A stretch of 64,000 bases of DNA from Pythium myriotylum (taxonomy: Eukaryota; Oomycota; Peronosporomycetes; Pythiales; Pythiaceae): NCBI GenBank assembly GCA_023091665.1, contig JALJCQ010000006.1, positions 1,240,001-1,304,000 on the forward strand, in the 5' to 3' direction. A program made the position numbers and the translations under genes. This document shows, piece after piece, positions 20,601 through 29,600 of the stretch. The notes under the pieces are model-generated. The model had not been told where the DNA came from and searched no databases. It worked only from the letters and a program-made list of their open reading frames with translations. The first letter of the stretch is position 1; the number at the start of each line of letters is the position of its first letter.

Positions 20601-20823
20601 GTTGTCTGCCCGGAGGCAAATGGGGAGACCGCGATTGTTGATTGGAGCCATTTAATGGATTGTCAATATGCTCGGATGACGCAGAAGAGGAATCGCGGTC
20701 ACTGTTGGAGGAACGGACGCCAGACGTTGTCTCGCCACTTGACGATTCAATTGCCGAGCTATTGCTTTCCGAAGTATTGTTCTCGTCTTCCACAGATCCT
20801 CGTTCAACATGACTTCGCGTCAT
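11638..20823 (-). CDS. NPHP4: Nephrocystin-4 homologue with 14 inserted EF-hands
   Basis: A single 3061-aa open frame. Nephrocystin-4 is a scaffold of the ciliary transition zone, usually about 1400 aa. The N-terminal half shows the family's C2-like and central blocks, including YFTFQFYHFPP near residue 862 and ATYLLTKTLYVDVWDAESLF near 935-955 followed by LHELLRQG. The C-terminal ~560 residues contain its Ig/MSP-like repeats, with HVRCFTTW, VHLVDVNSMELVGSW, KKIAYSNPWDQP and LLLFVNDQQTE. Between them, residues about 1219-2310, lie 14 EF-hand loops such as DTSGDGNLSYDE, DSDGDGSVSYEE, DPDGDGEITASE and DKDENGKLLYDE, mostly in seven pairs, with a long low-complexity gap between pairs six and seven. 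Most loops keep acidic positions 1, 3, 5 and 12, so calcium binding is likely; loops 4 (NKNDDMVVDYHE) and 14 (DLGHKGFITVQD) look weak. No intron is needed. The family call is strong; the calcium-sensing role is inferred. Confidence 0.9.
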   Translation of the reverse strand: MTRSHVERGSVEDENNTSESNSSAIESSSGETTSGVRSSNSDRDSSSASSEHIDNPLNGSNQQSRSPHLPPGRQRKRHRTQKTAATRKKRQPHHTTDTVLGIRGSRSAWVTRECQFEKFRSSIIVLPTPEGVIRVEKAKAYSLHVKSVANWVIPGSVLSSRTHMKPKRTFVATATKDDCADYDSSYDESDDQEDIIVTLGVHVSLFHEPSKRFFGSTWVSPEICVNLEQIKPNRDPKTNSLRYVMGGVALNFRAYFVSDVVDSNCVGVVELVAYRKDSESKATVLAAGCGWSILPLFAQSVGGEAMSNAELSFTSATAVSSNGESICVFTGNPRVLWELKNAGEWQSYPRHEQSKFYYHLHSFEPLAVLAPSGFIRRNEIISALEVIPGLKHGNLAGVDAGTNPKLMLMRDSGSGDENQDDISAYEGALSSFARICSLVPKTVQLQECFTLNVQALRVFLHLRNEVEANLISRLKLSRRTIHDGASSVEGGHISARVLKLALHNGRTFRTRQHTVPLKVDELRGDDAMKCEQTSPARLKGFVFHPYMAIVVSLQFTVHFRVSWPAKLKQQALDAKPMRVLPEDDVVTVTMASRVVVPSDGKKLYLHDRGHLSNTEQTGMGGDHHALHVDLLSGPACRPYTDNPVYTPPHHIISAARSDRSTSPDSIAFADLVLTVVGGETSKNSKTSANPIDSSKVGDEKTAAEHWAKKILAKADANSVLAQTLNALATTTHKPSTGTRADSNKEERGTSPVRPPSTQKTSSLVQEETVPLLQLDRSPVTELSRASRTLLMRHGFIDAHDTLPALGKKSKPMSNGNKGGLEAPKVLRHELEDIYKAHEIRFHFAAFRVVSTSPLSNTSTPSRLYFTFQFYHFPPMRTETLRLGSPLSLSGPSHTYLLMRESPANKPSLAIQYDVDTTASPNPHESRQFATYLLTKTLYVDVWDAESLFHIGTCAVPLHELLRQGAGVKKFQGEVDVWESSLGTTELSSPLSNLDQHSSNYNATHLDELRSESRPIIGKLQILLSNYGSKGRNAEPMKTNDSVPQPVVTQTVHQKSIMSGTKHRVRARPLTENNAELHRLLVDRGLYNTRGCDQRENAAQNAQRRTLLRTRNEGDATTLTAKEVDLLCEIFRTNKSGSASHSNRIACDREGRSGLMALLSLRPPSQTIQTTHGEKPFGPAVAVSSSPSSIAEEPVQKLRDHLKRVIMRAIDKGVQVHQVFMDFDTSGDGNLSYDELGFALKQLGVEYSPDDTSACTIMERLLSQFDSDGDGSVSYEEFLKWLGIDVARNKKDVVKLTILDMEQSVREVFQRLEAKGIDVEELFDHFDTDKNGTLDMIEFKSALGLCLQKESSEVGGQVLASLNEEALRGLIKNINKNDDMVVDYHEFLTFCGVESKTPREDREKKRSLSQAERKLIKLLLRALSKGVTINELFQHFDKNTDGSISVREFTNTMDALFQISRSLSEEDIRAVTVRFDSNGDGSISFAEFQAFVEEMRTAQQKLMALFKPIIDRGELVSDEKGSLVSVTQWKLKCSNVFKVPRDQLDHILGWMETLGLVDEKNRVNSDDLVLLCSSMPSDRPRVVDLDKTEVGTKLRDFLALALAKGVDARRCFAHFDPDGDGEITASELRSALRQLGDQFENVSDEVVDSMIRELDVDGSGKISFGEFQCLFPRSEQPKDTSSSQAKETSRDVLTWLAELLAAAVNKGMDVGACFDHFDKDKSGAITRTEFMLAMQELIKNGSDGIDFNEALLVQAMDQIDRDHSGEISLIEFKRLLLPTSTAPSSKADGSDEGQPEETKLFDSSSKSVVERLRDLLGSAERCGVSIAQSFAHFDVDNDGSITRDEFSIMVRALPGFEAVKSHEIMQVIEILDANASGNVSLDEFQAFVHSQPHSAGLRPGAITSKCSIDDATSIPACASPEESITGGDAHVGKMSQNDLPTGGSNAEDRESLHTTPNSMGSGTKEVLEHSNVESTVCLNRGGLRRTGSDSASGRHNEVKTVVRASTDPETIANEASRSQQKGSKIPSKTAPTLSARRPSFADARAAARITTREKNGEVFVEKSDGGASRRRTSLAENPAGGRNQNPTDTGSLTPPSNISGGSGASTSPPKQAAEKNPTKLSTGIEAEKSQVTETLAGSKVQTPQIAIGAQKEAIGMAVAPAQRTSLAEARATGRAMRKTSSSVSIERPHSNKGARRQSVNQAHAAPGGVMPRWPSKPDISPMTSLEQPNEIRDGLLNLHNLLSQAQASGVDLHKALEHFDKDENGKLLYDEFARGLKELGSNLTGVSAEAALGMARRIDLGHKGFITVQDFQVFLQQSLSGKGLSQHIAQGIPSESVNAQPKSLSSEIDCRSLSIGGSLSARDSSVRSIVLESERANAISRDAGACSTTQDEMATITKETRTEVTPISQPPTSAPGDVSNVSSVFTSESSHVLHDYECAYEFHSDPAIRSVEVKLRRAAIDAYSRGVFPTRIIQKYLDSSSSNSSSRSRTKSELRRVEFLQVLMEMGFSLLSESNEEGDDDSAVDGASCGPKMHDHLYARQLERLARYKHHTKQVSRAEKALARAVQQMQQRSHKERAKASSASKTRPLSTVTRFIHDKSQLQRVLSYYRDGHKKSLVYSLLRDQVTTHIAFFPSFAALVFAELAFVNPYPHQERFRLEFLAAPAAVDADIIKSSDEWRFYRQNIPLSYGELPLSASSVNDVEHDMVDPENELVLDSSDQIAIPIKLRWLEPTTTTTTAKPSTTMSLAVRSCTHGHTVALFKLELFPQAFACHRVLRFVHPANSVWKWTVNCPPGKHFVCLDPSVAAVTEPSPPSGKGMIVSLKCRVGSYPSLEEFYVVIYDDEYFARIDEVWQIRVQSAMRLDVHTLLGQTIRSELVIRGDGAGSKPRHVRCFTTWHHAKYVSFRPSQIFQLVGDAYNRIEWRFCAAEMPAPSLCRVRVHLVDVNSMELVGSWILCVSLGRPAITKSYELTLPQTQGAQKKIAYSNPWDQPQTVVLRSSDPTRMRPRDNVLQVPPLGQIFMRLVFPATSAMQGDESDLLLFVNDQQTEQSEECLRFQVSYN

Positions 20824-21181
20824 TTTATCCCGAAGGGAACGTCACGTTGACAAGGCGTCTCTTTAGGGCAACGAAAGGTCACTTGTGTCGGAAGATTCAC
20901 TAATGACATAAGTATCACTGGCGGGTTACACTGAAAACAAGTTTACTCGATTCGGGCACGCTTAGAGTGTGTTAGATATCTTAAGTTCTCTTGAGAAGTG
21001 CCACCGTTGTTCCTGCCAAAGAAATCAGTTGTACGTACGAACTGTCAGGTAAACGATCTGAAATCACCACAAAAAAACCAGCTCACATAGCAGTATCTGT
21101 GTCTTGAAAAGCGTGCGAGCTGGTTTGTCCTGGCCTCGCTTCTTCCTCGCTTAGTTAGAGAACATAACGTGAGCCTCCTGA
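20824..21181. other. Intergenic region between NPHP4-like start and RAD9 end
   Basis: About 360 bases with no supported gene. It should hold the promoter of the NPHP4-like gene (transcribed leftward from 20823) and the 3' end of RAD9. A short inverted pair CAGCTC.. around 21079 and GAGCTG around 21117 flanks an A-rich stretch; no function is claimed. Confidence 0.4.
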
Positions 21182-22305
21182 CTACAAGTATCTTCTACAA
21201 GCATACCTTCTCTGTGATGACGCAGGCAAAAATGTCGTCACAGTTGAAAGAGTAACTTCAACAGAGAATTTGGATAGAGCCGTGGATTCGGCACGAAGTA
21301 AGACGGGGCTGTCACAGATACGCGAGCGTACATCACCAGTAAGGAAACCTAAGGGTGCGGCGTGGGATGTGCACTTACCTTCCACTTGAGCTAAAGTAGA
21401 AGCGAACTTCCGCAATATCGCTCGCCTTGCAAAACGCAAGCAGAGCCTGACAATTATCAAATACTTCAGTGCCGAGTCCGCGCGACGTCCGCAACTAGGA
21501 CTTACTCGCACTTCCTTGATGCAGAAGATAAGTTGAACGGCCGATTCCGTACCAATGCTGCCTGGGGAGATCACATACTCTTGAAACTCAGAGCTGTCGA
21601 CGGCGGTCTCCGTGTGGAGATGCGATTTTCCTATGGGGAAGCAACGGCATGAATCACGGAGTCGACCGGTAGCAAGATCCAGCACAGGAACTAACCATCG
21701 CCCGTCGAGGAGAAATAACTCTCGAATCGAACCTGGGACTCTGAACAGTGCACGGCCACTTCGTTGCTGTGGTGAATGTGGGCAAGTAGAGACGACAGGT
21801 GGAAGTGGCGAGCGACAAAATGGCTTGGGCACGAGCTTCTGTCAAAGACGGCGCGCATGATCTGGCCTGCATGGACCTTCATGTGGTGGGTCTTGGTGAT
21901 GTCAAAGTCACAGCGCAGTCGCCAGCGGATCTCTTGGCAGTCCACATCGAGCTCGTCGTCATCTTGAGTCGGTAGCTCCTTCTCCGGGCGGGTGACCAGG
22001 AACGCGATCTGAAGGCTGCGCACGTGCTTGAGCGTGCGGAAGACGTTGGTGCACGACTTGGCGAAGACTTTGCAGCGCACGCACGGGAGGTCGGCGCCGC
22101 GGTCGCTCGCGTGGACGGCGGCGAAGAAAGAGCGCTCGAAGGCGACCTGGCCCGACGCCGAGTGCGCGTCGTTGAGCGCGCGGCACGTGAGCTCTCCGCG
22201 CGCGTCGCTCTCGAGCGAGAGCTCCTTGCCGATCTGCGCGAGGCAGTGGAGCGCCGCCACGAGGATCTTGAGGTTTTCCTCGGCCACCTCGAAGACCACC
22301 TCCAT
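21182..22305 (-). CDS. RAD9: Checkpoint clamp subunit RAD9
   Basis: Exons 21696-22305, 21506-21630, 21379-21446 and 21182-21308 join in phase to give 309 aa. RAD9 is one third of the 9-1-1 ring (RAD9-HUS1-RAD1), a PCNA-like clamp loaded at DNA damage that activates ATR. Family blocks seen: ENLKILVAALHCLAQIGKEL at the N-terminus, the FERSFFAAV strand, RCKVFAKSCTNVFRTLK, FDITKTHHMKV, then, after the first intron, DSSEFQEYVISPG, LIFCIKEVRALLAFCKASDI and a last strand PVLLRAEST. The protein ends soon after the second PCNA-like domain; the phosphorylated C-terminal tail known in animal and yeast RAD9 is short or absent, or lies in an exon I cannot see. The start is the first ATG in frame. UFL1 begins 137 bases away on the other strand. 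Confidence 0.85.
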
Positions 22306-22442
22306 GGACAATGCAACATGCAACTTTGGCACTCGAATCGACCGTCACTGAAACAAGGGGAAAGCGTACTCTCGGCGGCACATTAGAGAGCCGTGACGAC
22401 CTCGTCACGACCGGGGAGAAGGAAAAAGCCCCAGCAAGGACG

Positions 22443-24953
22443 ATGGACGAGATCGCGCTGCTCCAGGCGCAGCTCGCGGCCGTGCAGCAGCAAGAGTCGG
22501 CGCTCAAGCTATCGGACCACAACGTCATCGACCTGCTCACGAAGCTGCAGCAGCTGGGCAAGATCCAATTCGTCCACACGCTCACGGGCAAGCAGATCCT
22601 CACGCCGCAGCAGATCGAGCGAGAGATCGAGGACCACGTCGCGCTCAATGGCGGGCGCATCAGCCTCTCCGAGCTTCAGCAGCTACTGAGCATCGACCGC
22701 AGCTATGTTGAGCGTCATGTCGCCCAAGTAGCGCGATCCAATCGCAACGCTAGCGGACCGAATGCAAGCCAATACTTTATCGTCAACAACGGCGAGGAAG
22801 TCGTCACGAACTGGTACTTAGACGCGATCATGGAGGACACGAATACGCTACTTCAAGAGACCGGCACCATGACGATTGGAGAGCTGGCGCAGCAGTTCGG
22901 TTTTGCTGTAGAGTACATGAAGGAGGTCGTCACCGCGCGCCTCGGTTCGATTCTCCATGCTCAAGAACGAGCAAATGTGCTCTACACGGATTCGTTCGTA
23001 GAAAGCCAGCGAGCCCAGATTCGCGGAGTCTTCACAGCTATCACTCGACCGACATTTGTGCCAGACATCGTGCGCTCGTATCGGTTCAACGAGAAGGTCG
23101 TAGATGAGTATCTACCCGAACTGATCCAAAAGCGAGTTCTCATGGGAACTTTGCGCGGCCGTGAATATGTTCCATACGTCTTCATGGACGCCCAGAGGGA
23201 GAGCATGTACTCTTTCTTCCAACAGAACGGCTACTTGGATCACGCTCGTGCTTCACAACTTCAAGTAACGCGCCCTTACGATTTTTTAAAGAAGCGTTTT
23301 CCTGACGCCATCCCACTCAAGGACTGTGTGGTGAGCCATGAGCTCCAGCTGCAGCTTGAAGGATCGATTGAGGTCGCTGTCAACGATGCATTGTTTGTGG
23401 ATGTACGAACTATACTTCCAAGTGCGATACGCCCGTCCGACGCCGGGATGCTTCTGACCAAGTCCTCTCACGTTTCCAAGGGATCTGGCGAAGCAGTCCA
23501 GCTTGGTGAGGTCTATGCTGTCAGTAAGGCATTTCTTGCGGCATCTGTGGAGGTTTTCAAGAAGGACGCAGCGTTGAAAGCTCAGCAAGCTTCGCTGGCA
23601 CAAGAGCGTTTCGTGTCATCTGGCCCTAAGGACGGTGTCGAAGAGCCAGACGATGATGAGGACGAGGATAGTGGAAAGCGCAACCGAAGGAACAAAAAGA
23701 ATGCGAAAGCAGCTGCAGAGGAAGTGGGCGGCAGTGATAGGAAAGCCAAACGGGGAAAGGCAAGCCAGGACGAGAACACTGGCAAAACAAAGGCTGGTAA
23801 AAGCAAACGTGGAAAGAAAGGAGCGATTGATGAGGGCGAGGAGGACTCGAAGACCCCGTTAAACAAGTCTTCCCGCGGCAGTAGAACCAATACGTCACCG
23901 AAATCGATCACTCCAAACGAAGAGCAAATCGGGGAACTACTATCAGATACATTTCCCCAGATCGATGGGGATGACGAGTTCTTAGAGCACGTCAAAGATC
24001 ATCTCGAGGGAGAGATTGAGAAGATATACTCGTCGGCTCTGGCGGCAGCACTCTCCAGTATCCACCGAGGTGATGCAGTGTCGTTGCGAGAGCTTCGCAA
24101 GAAGTTCGAGGATCACTTTGATGAGCTCTACGCATTGATGATGATTTACGAGAAGGGGTTCAACAAACTAGAACTCCATGTTGATGCCAAGGATTCGCCT
24201 GCGATGGAGCAGCTCAAGAATGTCGAGATCCATTTGCTCGGAACAACTGGTGTACAAATTGCGACCCTAGTTACAAGTTTTGTTGCGGCATCTCATGGGT
24301 TGGAGCTTGAGAAGGTTCCCCCTTTCGAATCTTTGATCGAAGAAGCCGTGTCACAAACGGACGAAGACTTGGACACAAAGAGACCCGCACGTCCCGTGAT
24401 GCACGCCCTAAGCGACGAAAACAAAAAAGCATTAGAGAAGAATCTCTCGCCCGCCACCGCGGCTGCTTTGATCCGTTTGTGGACTTTTGCGACTGCTGGA
24501 CGTCAGTCTTTGGGCGACTTCACTGGCCACATTCCAGTGGTTGCGGCATCGTTGAGTATGCCTCTGCGCAAGACTGATCGCAAGAAGGAGCGCCAAATCA
24601 TCTTTTCATATCGCCACTCGCTCGTCGGGACACTGGAAGAGGTTAACGACGAGGATCACGCAGCGATCACGGCTCTCATCATTCAACTTTTCTTCCAGCA
24701 GATCACTGGATTACCAGCGTCGTTGCCACGCGACAACCTTCAGGTTGCCGATATGGTGCTCCAAGCATTCTCGGCAAGCATTCCTGAAGCTGCGTTCGAC
24801 AGACTGAGTCGCTTTGTATCTATGGCAAAGCGTCTGGCGATTGGCGAGGATGATGATGCCAGTCGATGGCCAACAGCAGTGGATGAGATCCGTGCACTCG
24901 TGTTAGCTAAGGATCTCACAGCAGCTCTTGCGGGATCTTCTGTGGATGAGTGA
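22443..24953 (+). CDS. UFL1: UFM1-protein ligase 1 (UFL1)
   Basis: An 836-aa intron-free gene for UFL1, which transfers UFM1 from the E2 enzyme UFC1 to targets such as ribosomes at the ER. Family blocks in order: LQQLGKIQFVHTLTGKQILT (residues about 36-56), GGRISLSELQQLL, TIGELAQQF, FVESQRAQIRGVFTAITRPT, FFQQNGYLDHARASQL, KKRFPD and DVRTILPSAIRPSDAGMLL. A lysine-rich, acidic-interrupted region at about residues 400-500 is the disordered linker typical of the family. The C-terminal helical domain has KKERQIIFSYRHSLVGTLEE. There is no RING or HECT fold, as expected, because UFL1 acts as a scaffold. ATG at 22443 was chosen because the family N-terminus starts there; the frame runs 44 codons further upstream. 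Confidence 0.95.
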   Translation: MDEIALLQAQLAAVQQQESALKLSDHNVIDLLTKLQQLGKIQFVHTLTGKQILTPQQIEREIEDHVALNGGRISLSELQQLLSIDRSYVERHVAQVARSNRNASGPNASQYFIVNNGEEVVTNWYLDAIMEDTNTLLQETGTMTIGELAQQFGFAVEYMKEVVTARLGSILHAQERANVLYTDSFVESQRAQIRGVFTAITRPTFVPDIVRSYRFNEKVVDEYLPELIQKRVLMGTLRGREYVPYVFMDAQRESMYSFFQQNGYLDHARASQLQVTRPYDFLKKRFPDAIPLKDCVVSHELQLQLEGSIEVAVNDALFVDVRTILPSAIRPSDAGMLLTKSSHVSKGSGEAVQLGEVYAVSKAFLAASVEVFKKDAALKAQQASLAQERFVSSGPKDGVEEPDDDEDEDSGKRNRRNKKNAKAAAEEVGGSDRKAKRGKASQDENTGKTKAGKSKRGKKGAIDEGEEDSKTPLNKSSRGSRTNTSPKSITPNEEQIGELLSDTFPQIDGDDEFLEHVKDHLEGEIEKIYSSALAAALSSIHRGDAVSLRELRKKFEDHFDELYALMMIYEKGFNKLELHVDAKDSPAMEQLKNVEIHLLGTTGVQIATLVTSFVAASHGLELEKVPPFESLIEEAVSQTDEDLDTKRPARPVMHALSDENKKALEKNLSPATAAALIRLWTFATAGRQSLGDFTGHIPVVAASLSMPLRKTDRKKERQIIFSYRHSLVGTLEEVNDEDHAAITALIIQLFFQQITGLPASLPRDNLQVADMVLQAFSASIPEAAFDRLSRFVSMAKRLAIGEDDDASRWPTAVDEIRALVLAKDLTAALAGSSVDE

Positions 24954-25080
24954 GCGTAAGAACAGGCACTTTTACGAAGATCTTTGAAAGGAGACACTCC
25001 AAGCACGAGGCACATGAAGAGAACGTGTGGGAGCCCGTTGGGAGCCTGTAGTACGGGTACACGAAAGGAGGCAATCGCTT

Positions 25081-25749
25081 CTAACTGACTAAACACGCAG
25101 CTAATAAAAAGTCTCGTCGTCTCGGTGGGCGAAATAAATGAGGTGCGGGCTGATTCATCTCTATGGTCGCGAAAACCAAAACTCGGAGACAGTGGGCTTC
25201 CCAAACACCACACCCTCGCATGTGGGAGACGGTCGACAGTCGACTATTGTCCAGTCGTCAGCCTACATTGCACACACCTCGCTTGAGTTCCCGTGCTCTT
25301 CACTGAAGACAGAGAAAATAGATACATACCTTTGGGCTCAGCGCTTCATGAGGTGCGCGGCTCGACCTCGAGTTGGATACTGTGGGTCGGATGAACGGCA
25401 GCAAGACGGTCTCGTCCGTGTCGATGTCGCTGTCGCTCGCAGCGTCGCGAGGGCTCAGTCGCTCGTGCTCTTGCGAAGCGTGGGCGACTTGGTTCTCCTG
25501 GTCGTCTTCGGCGTCGTCGGCCTCCTGTTCGTCGCCGGGGTCCTCTTCGTCCTCGAGCTCGTCTTCATCCTCGTCGCCGTCGCTCTCGTCGTCCGAGAAC
25601 TCGTCGCTGCGCGCGAGCTCGCGCAGGCGCTCGAACTCGGCTTGGCGCTGGCGCAGCGCGGCCGCGTGGAGCGATCGGAAGGCGGGCGAGAGCTGCAGCG
25701 AGGACGCGAAGGCGCCGTGCGGCGAGGGCATGGAGAGCGCGGTCGACAT
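25081..25749 (-). CDS. Small acidic protein, two exons, function unknown
   Basis: Exon 1 (25330-25749, 140 codons) ends at a GTATGT donor; exon 2 (25081-25149) joins in phase 0 to add 22 residues ending PRRRDFLLAACLVS, for 162 aa in all. The N-terminal 45 residues are Ser/Ala/Leu/Gln-rich and helical (LRQRQAEFERLRELAR). Residues about 50-110 are almost entirely Asp, Glu, Ser, Gln, with no fold expected. The protein is probably nuclear or a histone/ribosome-associated acidic protein, but this is only composition. The downstream exon is the weaker part: other acceptors are possible in the 180-base gap. No family recognised. Confidence 0.5.
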
Positions 25750-26616
25750 GAGACTCGGGCGGAAGCTTGGAGAATGCTGGGCGAAGCGTCATGGCGAGGA
25801 AGCTGGGCGGACGACGAGCGGACGCCCAGCGGATGCAGCCATGCGAACACGTCACTGTTTGAAACAGATGACGGGGTGTTGGAAACAGACCCCGACACAA
25901 AAGCTGTGGATTCGAGGAGGTGTTTAAAACATCTTGGGGCGACTGGACAGAGCCGCGACTAGGGGTACGCTGTTCTCAGAGTGGTGGTGCAGAAAATGCA
26001 AGTCTGCAAGATCGACGTTGAGCGGATGTGGGCGGACGGAGACGCCCATCGTCCGCCGCCGAGTGCGTAACTCGGTCTCAGCGGTGACGCCGTCAGCTCA
26101 GCGCGATTGATAAGTCGCGAGTGCAAGCAGATGGCGTCGGCGTGGCCGCGCGTCCACGTCCGCCTGCGCGTGGGCCGACGTGGGTGGTTTCGTCCTCGCG
26201 CTAGTGGGTGCAGCTCCTCCCCAACAGGCGCGGCGACTCGCGCACGAAGATGCGCGCATGAAGAGTCACGCGGTCGGTGGCGCCCGCTGCACCTCTGCGG
26301 TTGCTCCGAGCGGCGGTTGCTCCGAGCCGACGGCGTCTGTCTCCGAACGGGAAGAGGGAACGGCGGCGGCGTCGTAAATCGAGAGCGATCTGACTGCTCT
26401 GGGAAAATGGTCGACAAGACGACAACTAGAAAGGAAGACTCCAGCTCTCTCCAACAAGTCAGAACGAGATTGCTTATGAGAGGTCGAGAATGCCTGATGG
26501 CTACATGCTTACGGATTTATAGAGGTTTGGTGACAGGATGGCTCCATCTTATGGAGCCATATCTCGCGCGGTGAACCCATTTCTTCGGCTCTTCGACGGC
26601 CTTGACTCAGCTGCTG
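25750..26616. other. Intergenic region without a supported gene
   Basis: About 870 bases between the acidic-protein start and the last exon of the WD40/EF-hand gene. Overlapping GC-rich open frames of 60-155 codons occur on both strands around 26100-26575; their translations are arginine- and serine-rich with no motif, and they shadow each other, so I read them as chance. A short repeat GGATGGCTCCATCTTATGGAGCCAT near 26537 is an imperfect inverted repeat around the GGAGCC/GGCTCC core. Confidence 0.4.
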
Positions 26617-29600
26617 CTACGTGGCAACCCTCAGCTGTGACCCTCCGAAAAACTTCATTGCAGCTCCCACTAGTGTACTGGTACACACGAACGGAACTGC
26701 ACCGGGTGTGAACCTCAGGTTTAAGGTGGCTTTGCCAGGGATCTCCTCACCCCAGATGAGAAGGCGGGCTGTAACGTCTGTCTCTCGATCATCTGGCTGC
26801 AAATCTTGCACCAGCCGAAACTCACGAGTCTTCGTATCCAGCTCGCTCAGCGCATAGCAACATCACCTCCTGGTAGTATTCCGTCAAAACGCACAGAAGC
26901 TCTGCTCGAGTTACCCCCACGTGTGGAGCTGGCTGAACTATTGCTAGCATTGTTTGTTGAAGGCGCTGAGGCCGATCCCAACTGCAGGCGTTGATTCAAA
27001 GCAGCGCGAAAACTCTTTGGAACCTCCTCTGGAGCATGGATGCGCCGAAAGTCGACCGACTGATCATGGCGCATCCGTACAGATGAACGTTTGGGGAGTA
27101 GGCCTCCCATGACTCGGCTCTCCTTTGGCTTGATGAGGGGGAAGGTTTGGGTCGAAGTTAAACTTGCTGTTAACGTAAATGACCCTCGATCAAGAGAAGC
27201 TACGCTTGATACTGGTGAATCATTGCCATCTCCGCGACGGGATTCTTCACTCACGATTTTCTCGTTGGTAAAGATGTTCCCGGGGCTCTCCGTTCGCAAT
27301 GCTGAAGCTATCAATGATGCGGACTGGCGCTTCCGCGAAGCGCCTGATTTTTGTGTGGTGCGATGTTCTGTGTAGTTTGTCGATGGATCCGATTGCTGTA
27401 GAGGAAGTGTCTGCATTTTGATTCGAGCGGTTGATGCTGATTCGTTCAGGGGACGAAGCTCATGATCTTGGCCATGTGTGTCAATCAATGAGAAGTACTT
27501 GCGGTCTGGTTTGTTCTGCTCACTCGAAAACTGATGTCAGAAAAGCCCCCTTGTTGTAGAATCATCACGCACCGGATCCATTGGCATGAGGCTGACTCCA
27601 TTGACTTGGAAGTGCACTTGATTCTGATCTTCACTGACCAGCAGACGACGAAATAAATTTGTGAGCACTTCGGACCCCGCCAATGTAACTACTCACGTGA
27701 ATGTTCGACCTATATACTGAGACAGAAGTGGTTGTTTAACCCACCCAGGTTTACGCACAAAATCGCTCATTTCGATGACTTTAAGCAAGGGGGGTTTGTG
27801 ACCATTGCCATCCCAGCATGAGATCTCGCCTCTCGTAACCTTCACGACGGTGATGATGTCCGTGATCTCCCCGCCGATATCAGAGAGTCGTTGTTGCAAG
27901 AACGCCAGCGAAGCTAATGTTTCTCGCATCACCACAGCCCCGACAACTTGCATGAATGCCGAGTTGCCAATGCTTGAATTGTTGCTGCTCCGACGAAACA
28001 GTGCAGGTATAGCTGCTAAAGTTCGCCCTCCACTATGACCAGTCTTACCGTCATCTTTACACTCTGCGGGCAAAGTGTCCAGCAAAATATTGTCTGCTTC
28101 GCCTGGATACATCCCACTAAATGAGGTATCTCCTACCTTCTTCCCACTGGCGTTGATCGATCTAGTAGGTCGATGACTTGACAAGCAAACCCACACTTCC
28201 CCAGGCTTTGGCATCGCATCCTCTAACAGAAAAGTATCGCGAGCAGTCTCGTTGCCATTGAGGGCGGCGATAGAGAAACATGGAATGAACTGTGGCTTGG
28301 TCATCGTAGCCGTGAGTACCGCGGAAGGCACGCTCTCACTTGGCCTGTCTGCGCTATCTCCACTCGATGTGCTCCGATTGTGCCCACCGCTGACAGTGGA
28401 GTGAATGCAGCTTGATACGCTGGATAGATAGGTCGACGGTCGCCCAAGAACCCACGAACGATGCTTCCCAAAGCAACCGACCTGGACTCCATCTAGAGTC
28501 CACAAGGTCACATCTCCATTCCCGCTCGAGACAAGCAGAAACGGTTCGGTCACACGAACGTGTTCGACGAAGTCGAGACCCAAAACACGTGCTTGAGCCC
28601 CGGGCACGCGCCAAAGACCGCAAACGTCTAACACTACGCCTTCGTGGTCTGAGGAGATCGTGAGGTCCCACACTTTGATGTAGCCCGTAGCATCTCCTGT
28701 AACAAGATGTGAATTTGAGCGATCGCACCGCATTGCTGAAACAGCTTCATTATTAGGGTGCTCAAGCTTGAGCACAGCTCTGGGCGCCATAGATCTGTCG
28801 ATGCAGATGAGCTGTCCCGTTTCCCCACTCGCAAAGAGCATCTCAATCTTCTGTGCATAAAACATCGCATCAATCGATCCACTGCTCTGGTACACACGAG
28901 AGAGGAAGTCTCCTGAGTTGATCGACCATAAGAGGATCGCACCATCGAGACCTGCTGTTGCGATGTATGCCGGAGGTATGTATACAAGTGCGAGCACATC
29001 CATCGCATGGCACTTCGTCGGGTTTGATGCAAGTGTTTTCGAGTTGGGCAAGACATGAATCGGCAATGCCTCGCTCTCATCGTTCTTGTCCGCCCAAATG
29101 TACACGGATCGATCCCACCCAACACTACACACAAAGCGCTGACAAATGTAGTCACCCATCCCAACGCGAAGGTTTCGCTCGATGTCAAGGATGCTTGTGA
29201 CCTCTTTTTCGCAATATTTGTTTCCCTTCTCTGATCCAGTAGACGAAACAGCGTCAGGCAATGCTGTGGCCGATGCAACAGCGGAAACTGCCGAGTTTGA
29301 AGTGCTGGAGCGGCGAGTACGTGGCGTTCGATTTTGCAAAGTTGGAACGTCACCAGCAGGTGGTGCTGGATCTGCCGTGGGCACGGAGCTTCGACTGCTA
29401 TCACACGACGGATTGATCGCAGATACTCGGGGCAGTTCAGCTAAACGAGGATACAAACTCAAACCCTCCCTTGCAGACTTGGATTGTAATCTCGTTCGCG
29501 TTGGTGATGGCAGCTCGACATAGTCACTCAGAGCACTTGCGTTCTTGCGCCCCTCGAGGTCAATGCCAAACGTTGGTGGTAGAAGCATAATGTCGCGTAC

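Noticed and set aside
21959..22660. 233-aa minus-strand frame spanning RAD9 exon 1 and the start of UFL1
   Set aside because: It overlaps two strongly recognised genes in other frames and has no family match of its own.
26107..26574. 155-codon plus-strand frame
   Set aside because: Arg/Ser-rich, overlapped by equally long frames on the other strand, no start context or motif.
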